Notes under the pieces: generated by a model | Told to the model about the DNA's origin: nothing | Database searches by the model: none | Seen by the model: only the letters and a program-made list of their open reading frames with translations | Made by a program: the position numbers and the translations under genes | Shown here: positions 1-9,000 of the stretch, piece after piece | Position numbering within the stretch: position 1 is the stretch's first letter | Layout: every line of letters starts with the position of its first letter | Assembly: GCA_041738275.1 (NCBI GenBank) | Contig: JBGSQD010000154.1 | Location: 1 to 10,625, forward strand | Direction: 5' to 3' | DNA from: JACPFJ01 sp041738275 | GTDB taxonomy: Bacteria; Desulfobacterota; Desulfuromonadia; Geobacterales; Pseudopelobacteraceae | Length of the DNA stretch: 10,625 nt

Positions 1-3000
1 CTGCCCCTGGGACAGCGCTGCCGACACCGCACCAACCAACAATACGGTTACCATGCCGCTGAACGCGCCCACTGGGCTCTTCAAGGCCTACTCTATATCC
101 ACAATCTGCAACGACCTGCGTTTTACCGACAGCAGCGGCAGCGCGATCTTTGACCACTGGCTGGAATCCGGGTGCAATACAGCCTCTACCAGGGTATGGA
201 TGAAGGTCCCCACCCTGACGGTCGGCGCAAATACGGTATATGTCCATTATGCAAACCCGGGAGCCACGGCGCCCGCACAACCGGCACTGCACAACGGGTT
301 CTTTGAATTTTATGATGATTTTGCCGGCACAACACTGGACACCTCCAAGTGGACGAAAGTGCAGAAAACTACCAGTACTATCACCCAGAACAACGGTCTT
401 ACCTTTACTTATGCCGCAGGTACGTGGGGCGATACAGGTTTGTATTCCAACACAAGTTTCGCACGGCCGTTTGTCCTCGAATTTTCCCATTTTCGCACCG
501 GGAGTGAATACGCAATATTAGGGGCGGTAAATAAAGGTGCAACGCCCTATACCAGTCTGAACACCATTAACTTTGCCCATGCGGTATATCCCCGTTACCA
601 GGATGGTGGTACGGGTTACCGCATCGCCGGCTACGAAAATAATACGCTGATTGGAGACAACCTTAAAACCCTGGTCTACAACGTATGGAATTATTACAAG
701 CTTGATGTAAAAAATACAGGTGCCAACTATTGGCACGCTGATTCACCAACTGCGTCCTACACCGCATTAACGCCCACCACCGCTAGTGCCGGCAGCGCCT
801 CTCCGCTAAATATCGGGATGGCTCATCTCAATCAGAATTTCACTGTGGGTTGGATGAGAGTCAGAAAATACGCTAGTACGGAACCAACCTACACCCTGCT
901 GGGTGAACAAACCGGTTCGTTTGCTCTGACCGGCGGCACCTGGGGCATCAAGCGGCCGATAACCATCACCAATGCCACCGCTGCAACGCTTTCCAATTAC
1001 CAGATGCCGGCAACCATCGACACCCTGCCCCTGGCCTGGGACCAGATCAAGGTTAACTGGACCAACAACACCACCTCCGAAGAAGGCTATATCATCGAAC
1101 GCTGCGACAACACCGCGCACGGCAATACCTGCGCCACCACCTTTGTTGCGGACAAGAGCATCACGTTCATCGGCAACGGCGTTACCTCCTACTTTGACGG
1201 GGATATCAAGAGCAACAACGCCTATTGCTATCGGGTGAAGGCAACCAGGACCACCGCCCCCGCCTGGACCACTCCAGCCAGCGGCACGGTCTGCGAGCCG
1301 TCTCGTCAGCAAGCAGCACCGGTTCTCACTGCCGTCGGCACGACAACCCAAATCAAGCTGGACTGGACCGAGGCCGATTTTATCTCGGACAGCGGCACGG
1401 CCACGTACTCTAACGTAACAACATATCTCAATGATACGTCCAAGACCTGGGGGACCAACCAGTGGGCCGGCTATTATTTGAAAATAATTACCAGTGCCAC
1501 CCCTGGTAACGTAGGCGCAAGCAAGCTGATTGCCAGCAATACCAATAACAAAATAACCGTAGCCTCGGCATTTTCCGGTAACATTATGACCGGAAACAGT
1601 TATCAGATTGTCCCGGCCGACGGAAACGGAAATATGATTTCCGGCGTCATTGGCGAGTACGGCTATGAGATCGAGCGCTGCAGCGGCGCGGTCTGCACTC
1701 CAACGCCGGCCGACAAGATCGCCACACTCCCGTATAATAATGCCCGTACTTACATTGATCCTCTTTGCAGCGGCGCCTACAACTACCGGATCCATGTGGT
1801 CAAATACGGCTCGAACGGCACACCACTCACGGCTGCGGGGGATGCCTGGCCAGATTACAGTAACCCGGTCAGCGCCAATATCACCTCGGCACCAATGCCG
1901 ACCAAGGTCAAGGCGATCCGTGTCTCCGAGGCTCAGATCACCCTTACCTGGCAGGACAATACCGGCGATGAAACCGGTTTCAATATCTACCGCTGCAAGG
2001 ATGCCGGCGGGGTTGCCTGCACCAATTTCACGCTGCTGACTACGGCTCCTGCTGCCACTGGTACGGCTTCGGGGTCGCCCGCCGGTACCGGAACGACGGC
2101 AACCTACAACGATATCAAGGACATCGCTCAGGACAGCACCTACCGGTATCAGGTAAAGGCCACCGGCACTGGAGCGATCTGCCCTACCTGGGAAAGTCTG
2201 GCCGGAACGCCGGACCCCAGTTACACAAGTGGTGAAGCTCACGCGACAACTACCAATGCTGCGCCGAGCAGCTTGAACGTGCTGGCGGGCAATTCGACCC
2301 AGGCCAATGTGTCCTGGAATGACAATACCGCGTCGGAAGGAGCCCTCATTCTTGAACGCTGCAGCGGTGTGGGCTGCACCGATTTCAGTTACCTGAACAA
2401 TATTTCAAACTCCGTGCCGGCCAAGCAATACAAGGTATTTTACCCTTTCAGCAGTAATTTGACGGATACATCCGGCAGTGGCCTGAATCTTACCGGAAGC
2501 GCCTACAGTGCTGAAGACGGGGGGCTCAGGCTGACCACAAGCACCTCTTACACCAGCCCGGTGACCGGTATCCTCGACACGGATACCCATGCTATCGAGT
2601 TTGATATCAAGATGCGCGGGGTCACCACTGGCTATACTAAAATATTCGGTTATCATCCTACTGATAACGGCGGCAGTGACAGAAGTCCCGGTATTTGGTT
2701 GAATCCAAGTTCCTACACGTTGCACTGGCGCTATGATGGCGCTAATAGCGGGGTAACTGCCCTGGGTGTAAATGGAGAAGGCGGTACACCATTCACGCCT
2801 AACGTGTGGTACCACATCCGTAGCGAAAAAACGGGCGGTAATCTGAAGATTTACGTGAATGGAACGCAGGTCGTAAATATTAGCGTATCCAATCCCAAAT
2901 TTACCGGCAATGCACCGCTCTGGTTTGGCGGTGCGAATGTTACGCTCAAGAATTTCAGCATTGACGGCAATGTAATGTTCACCGATTCGACGGAATGCGC

Positions 3001-6000
3001 CGGCGAAACCTACAGCTATCGCACCAGGGCGGTCAGGGATGGTTTTGTCTCCTCGAATGTCAACGTCGCCAACTTCCAGGCCAATGTCCCGGCCAGGTTG
3101 ATTGTGCCGGCATCCATCGTGGCCGGCAGGACCGCGAGCCAGATCAACGACCTCCGCTTCTACGATTACACTGACAAGGCTGATATCCCCTATTGGATCG
3201 AGAGTGTCCTGTCCGACGGGACCGCCGTTGTCTGGATTAAATCCGCCAACAGCACCATCACGCTGTACGGTAATAAAAATGCTACGGGCGCAGCGAGCGC
3301 CAGCAGCGTAAGCGCCATGTTTGGGAACGGTCTGGTGGGGTACTGGCCGTTTGAGGAAACCGCCAACACCGCAACCGGTTCAACAGCGGACGTGAGCGGC
3401 AACAATTTAATCAGCACCCTGACCGGATTTACTGCCGGATCCAGTATAGTTTCCACCGGCAAATACAGTAACGGCCTGAAGTTGAATGGAAGCGCCAACA
3501 ATTTTGTAAGTGTTGCCGACAGCGGTTCGAACTCGCCATTGGACATAACCGGCTCGATGACTCTTGAACTCTGGTACAATTACCCGGCAGCGAATCCGGC
3601 CTGGACACGCCTGGTTGCCAAGGGTATCTACCCGAACGAGCCATATATGTTGATGTTCGATGCCACCGGTACGAAGCTGTCGTTCCTGATAAACTCGGGC
3701 GCATATGTGGCCAGTCCCAACAGTCCGGCCCTTACCCCCGGATGGCACCATGTCGTCGGCAGGTATGATGCCGACTCCCAGACCAAAACGCTCTCGATAT
3801 TTATCGACGGAATTGAGTACCAGAGTGTCTTGGACCCTGCGGTAACGATTATCACGAATAACGATGCGCTCGGTATCGGCGCTATGTCGAACGGCTCCTC
3901 GCCGACCAACGGCACGCTCGACAACGTACGCCTATACAAGCGCGCTTTGAGCAATCCTGAGATTGTCTCGCATTATGCGGCTTCATTGCCAATCGGCACG
4001 GTTGACAGCACTGTGGCCATCCCCAGCCTTAATGTCGGACCTGGTGGCTCGGGGAACTGGACGGTGAGCACCCCGGTACTGATCACAGGTTTCCAACCCA
4101 ATTACCAGACCAGGCTGACCGTTGCCAAGGCAGCGCTGATGAACAACGATTTCTCCGACCTTCGCTTTTACGACACCACAGCACAAGCCGAGCTGCAATA
4201 TTGGATAGAGAGTAAGACCGACGGCGTTTCAGCCTCGCTCTGGATAAAAACCGGCGCGACCAACACTATTGCAATGTATTACGGCAATTCAAATGCCACA
4301 TCAACCGCAGTGGGCGCCACAGCCATGTTCGATCTTTTCGATGATTTTACCGTCCTGGACGCCGGCAGATGGAGCAAATCAGACGCGGCGGCAGATATTA
4401 CGTTAGATGGCAGCGCTAGCGGTGCGGTGCGGATAAACAGTGGCGCACTTGTCAGCACGAGCCCGATTGTTGCCAATCCGCAGAATTATGCCTTCGAGAT
4501 GAAGACCTACCTGCTCGGACCAGCCAACGTCTTTCATAATGGCCTGGTGGTGGCCAATGACAATTTCCTTGTGTCCAACAACGACAATTCCAACGCCTTG
4601 GTCAGGCTCAACTTCAATACAACGAATAATCTTCAGGCGCTGGGTTCCGACGGAACTGCCATAGCGTTTAACCTAGGTACACCAATGGTCGAAACAAGTT
4701 ATGCCGATTACATTGGCCCTGCCAACGCCAAAATTATTGGTGTCGGCTTCCCGGGCAGCAACCCGGTCAGGGCCTTCAGCAGGTATCCCGACAGCTATGC
4801 CGACAAGGTGGCACCGGTTGCCTTGAGCGGAACCTGGAAACCAACCAACAATGTAACCAACGCCAATCTGTTCCTTGGTCATGTCTTCGGTATGAACGCC
4901 GGGGTTGTTGATATCACCGATCTGGTTGTCGATTGGGTACGTGTCCGCAAATACGCCTATCCAGAGCCGCAGGCTTCGGTAAACACCGGTCAGTTCCCCG
5001 GCAACCTGAATCCCGGCAGCGGCGGCTCGGGAAGCTGGATGGCCGGCGTGTTGCTGAACATCAATAATTTTCAGCCAAGCTTCCCGACCATGATGACCGT
5101 CAACTGGCGAAATGGCATGAAGACGGACTTCTCCGATATCCGTTTTTATGACACCACTGCCAAGATTGAGCTTCCCTACTGGATAGAAAGGCATACGACC
5201 GGTTCAGAGGCCACGGTCTGGCTGAAAACCGGGGTCAACAGCACTATTGCCATGTACTACGACAACAATCTGGCAACGACCGCCAGCAACGGAGCTGGCG
5301 TCTTCGAGTTTTTCGATGATTTTGCCACCCTGGACACCACCAAGTGGAGCAAATCTGATCCAGCTGCCGGTATCACTGTGGACGGCAGCGGCACCGGCAA
5401 GCTGCGCATCAATACCGGCGCGGTCTACAGCAATGCTCCGTTGGTTTCAACACCCCAGAACTGGGTATACGAGATGAAGAGCCAATGGACCGGCGCTTTA
5501 ACCAATTATTCACAACTGACGGTTTCAGATAGTCAATATTTCCTCGGCGGGAATGCCGGCGCCAGCACATATGCAACCAACCGCCTCCAAAACACCGGAA
5601 GCCTGTATGCACAGGCAAGTGACGGCACCGCTGCCACCAACAATGTCGCAACCGAAGCCTACCCGGTCGCGGCTTCTCCCTATTCCATGGCGCCGTTGAA
5701 TACTGACAGCATCATCGGCATGGAGTTCCAGGGGGACACCGGCAAGATCAGCTTTTTCAGTAAGAATCCTGCCACCTACGCCGACCTGGCGCGGGTCGCC
5801 AAGCCGGCAGTAATTTCTGTAAAAGACATAAGCAAAAACCGGCCTATGACATGGACCTATGGTGGGGGGTATCATGTACACATTAAATCCGGACCGAACA
5901 GCGGGTTGACCAGTGGTCTCGCGAGCTATACCAACAATGCTTTAACCTTTAGTACTTCTTTCCCCTCTTTCTTCTCGATTGGGGATACCTATGAAGTCCA

Positions 6001-9000
6001 TATTAATAGTTATGAAGATCTCCAAGAATCCGGCAGCATGACCGGCACATGGAACTTTCCCTCCTATCTCTGGCTGGGTTCATATCTGGGTTCCGGCTTC
6101 GGCACGTCAAGCGGGGGAACAGCCGACAACACCGACCTTATCGTCGATTGGGTACGTATCCGCAAATACGCCAACCCTATGCCCAGCATAACGGTGGATG
6201 CCATAAACATCAACCAGGCCCCGGCCCCGGACATCTACCAGTTCCTGAATAACTGGGTGTCCCCTTATTCTGAAACCATCACGGTCACGACACCGCAGGT
6301 TGCGAACATAGCGAGCAACTCGGATTTTGAGAACGGTAGTGACAAATGGACCGTCGGGGCTGGGGCTTCTGGAGATATAACCACTTCCGTCAGTGGCATC
6401 AAGAATCTCAAAATTTCTGCATCGCTGGCAATAAACACATCCGAGCTAATAAGTCTGCCCCTGCCGCAATTGCTGCCGGGAGGGAGCTATACACTATCCG
6501 GCAGCATCAAGGCCAACCTCACCAACGGCTATGCCTTCTGCCGTCTGGCGGTCAACAACAGCCCCAACTGGGATAACCCAGGAGTGGAGTCTCCGGAATT
6601 CGATCTGGTGTCCGATCCCAACATGATCATCTGGGCGAAGAACGACAACTCGCTGCCGGCTAATTCCGATACCACTGGCACCAATGGCCGGCTGCCGACC
6701 GGCAACACAACCGGAACCGGAGATATAGGCTCGGCGCAGTACCCTGCAGTTGTGCGTGACGGCGCGCAATACAAGATGTGGTATTCAGGAAGCGATACCA
6801 ATAATGCGGGAACATGGCGCATCTATCACGCAACATCACCCGACGGGCTGACCTGGGCGAAACAGAACAACAACAAACCGGACAACTCCGATAGCGGCGG
6901 TCCGGCCGGCAGTGGGCAGCTGCCGCTCGGGACCGCGACCGGCACCGGCGCATCAAATCCAACGAATATAGGTGATGGCAGCCATGTCTATGCACCGAGC
7001 GTGGTCAACGACAGCACTGATCCCGGCGGCCCGGCCTTCAAGATGTGGTATTCCGGGAACGACGGGAGCGCCTGGCGCCTCTATTACGCCTATTCCACTG
7101 ACGGCGGCCTGACCTGGATCAAAAAGAACAATACTATTGAAATGGATGCAGCAGTACCCAAAACCCAGGATTCCGGCCAGACCAGCAGTGATGGCCGCAT
7201 TTACCTGGGCAGCAGCGGCAAGGGCGACAGCCTGGGGGTTTACACCGCGAACGTGATTCAGGATCTGTACAACGATCCGAGTGGGCAGACCTTCAAAATG
7301 TGGTATTCCGGTTTCGATGGTACAGCATGGCGCCTCTATTACGCCACCTCAATAGACCGAGGCCTGACCTGGACAAAAAGGGACAACAGCATACCTGACC
7401 CCTCGGACAGCACTATCAGTACTGATCCAGATATTGCAAACGGCCGGCTTCCGCTTGGAACAAACGGCGCCGTTCCGAGGGGAGACAGCCTTAACATAAA
7501 CACTCCCACTGTATGGCAGGATGCCGCCAACTCGTTCAAGATGTGGTATTCGGCAAGTGGCGGTCCGACCGGTTGGACCAATTGGAACATTTATTATGCA
7601 ACCTCGCCCGACGGCCTGGTCTGGACAAAACATAACAACAACAGGAACGCTTTTCGCATGGATGTCAACTCCACCGGTGGCCGCATACTGCTCGGGAACT
7701 CCGATGCAAACAGCAATCCTGTCAGAGGTGACGTGAATCAGGCATTTAGTCCGTCCGTGCTCAAGATTGGTTCCACCTACAGGATGTGGTATTCAGCACC
7801 TGCTTCAACTGGCATAAGGCGCATCTATTACGCTACCCTGGCAACCAATGTCGATACGACTTCCAATAACGACAACCAATGGCATTCTTTCAACCTCCCA
7901 GTCACCATCAAGGCCACGTCGGACGGTTCAAACCTGAGAATTCTTTGCGGGATTAGCAGAGATGACAGCGGCACCGACGGGACCGACACCGCCAACTTCG
8001 ACATGATCCAGCTGGTTCCGAACAATCTGTCTGCCTTCAATCTGGCCGCTACGAAGGTTTCCGAATCCCAGATCAATCTTGTCTGGACCGACATGACCAC
8101 GGACGAAAGCGGCTACAAGGTCTGGAGATGCAAAGATCCGGACCAAACCACAGCCTGCACCGACTTTGGGGCAACCCCGCTCGTCACGGTGGCTGCCGGT
8201 GCAACCTCTTTCCAGGACATCCAGAATCTGCAGCCGAACACCACCTACCGTTACAAGTTGGGCGCGTACAAGAGCGCCCCAGCTTCGTGCAACGGCGGAT
8301 GGGAAAGCAACTTCAGCAATATCGCCTTCGCAAAAACTGATGATGCCTCTCCTGTGTCGCTTAACGCCAAGGCGATCAACACCAACCAGGTTGATCTGTC
8401 CTGGACCGATCAATCAATGGGCGAATCGGGCTTTGCCATCGAGAGGAGTACGGACGGCACTAGTTTTAGTTCGCTGCCACCGGACACATCTAAATTAACC
8501 ATGGCTCCCGTCAATGCCACCGCTTTTTCGGATCTGACAGCCTGCCCCTCCACCACCTACACCTATCGTGTCAGGGCGCTCAACCGGGGGCTTTCCATGG
8601 ACGGCGGCTTCGCCAGCAGCTGCGTCACCCCTGGTGACAGCTGGAACAGGCGCAGGCATCTCAACATAACCTTCTTCCTGCCCCAGTTCCAGACTGCAAT
8701 GACCGTCACCTACGTTACCGGGATGAAGAGTGACTTCAGCGACCTGCGCTTCTATGACACCACTGCCGGCAAGGAACTCCCATTCTGGATCGAGAGCAAG
8801 ACCGACGGTGTTTCCGCCAAGGTTTGGATCAAGACCGGTGATAACAACAACATCGACATGTATTACGGTAACACAAATGCGGCAAGCACCGGCAGCCCGG
8901 CAAATATATTCGACTTCTGGGATGATTTCACCGGTGGTGCAATTGATGCGGCCAAATGGACTGTGGTCGATGCCAGCGGATTAAGCGTGTCTGGCGGCAA

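Larger units (their letters stand above)
5300..6199 (+). other. Concanavalin-like jelly roll J5 with ~78-residue insertion (residues 1767-2066)
   Basis: The start is FEFFDDFATLDTTKWSKSD and the end is DLIVDWVRIRKYANPMP. Compared with J4, the chain between TYADLARVA and TGTWNFPSY carries an extra segment at about bases 5801-6034. Without it the domain is ~222 residues, against 219 for J4. The homologous short loop of J4 reads YADKVAPVALSGTW. Confidence 0.7.
6623..7840 (+). repeat. Five-bladed beta-propeller, five repeats of 81-89 residues (residues 2208-2613)
   Basis: The strand motif (Y/F)(K/R)MWYS occurs five times, starting at bases 6770, 7037, 7292, 7535 and 7778, spaced 267, 255, 243 and 243 bases. 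Each is followed by a strand like WRLYYATS; in the first four this leads to GLTW.K(K/R/Q/H).N. Each blade also has a long loop with a G(R/Q)LPLG-type motif before a P.V..D strand. The last copy ends at RRIYYATL without the LTWTK strand, while the first is preceded by an orphan MIIWAKNDN; this orphan strand probably closes the ring. SxDxGxTW (Asp-box-like) patterns occur in blades 2 and 3. The repeat style recalls the five-bladed GH43/GH32/GH62 clan, but Asp residues recur in every blade rather than forming a unique triad, so a non-catalytic binding propeller is more likely. Confidence 0.7.

Noticed and set aside
1..60. Possible start codon or signal peptide near the left edge (atg at base 53)
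   Set aside because: The frame is already open and domain-like upstream of it (D1 strands begin before this Met), no hydrophobic leader follows, and no ribosome-binding site is apparent.
240..521. Short + strand frames in the other two frames (for example 240-521, 972-1238, 1650-2039, 8166-8498, 8956-9207)
   Set aside because: They overlap clear frame-2 domains and have low-complexity Pro/Arg/Thr-rich translations typical of out-of-frame reading.
806..2242. 478-codon open frame on the minus strand, opposite J1 and F1-F3
   Set aside because: It is antisense to a continuous, domain-rich coding frame. Its translation is a Gly/Arg/Val/Ala-rich string with no recognisable domain, as expected from the codon bias of the + strand gene.
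4673..5194. 173-codon minus-strand frame opposite J4/D5, and similar ones at 7928-8413 and 3190-3579
   Set aside because: All are antisense shadows of conserved domains in frame 2; none shows a recognisable domain, and the gene they overlap is uninterrupted.
4928..7345. Direct DNA repeats as mobile-element ends or a CRISPR array
   Set aside because: The repeats encode conserved protein strands in frame, are spaced by whole domains or blades, and carry synonymous or conservative changes. There are no inverted ends, transposase or regular short spacers.
6623..7840. The propeller as an active GH43/GH32-type glycosidase or sialidase
   Set aside because: The acidic residues recur at equivalent places in several blades instead of forming a unique catalytic set, and the blades are regular repeats. 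Two SxDxGxTW Asp-box-like motifs are structural in known families. An enzyme is not excluded but not supported.
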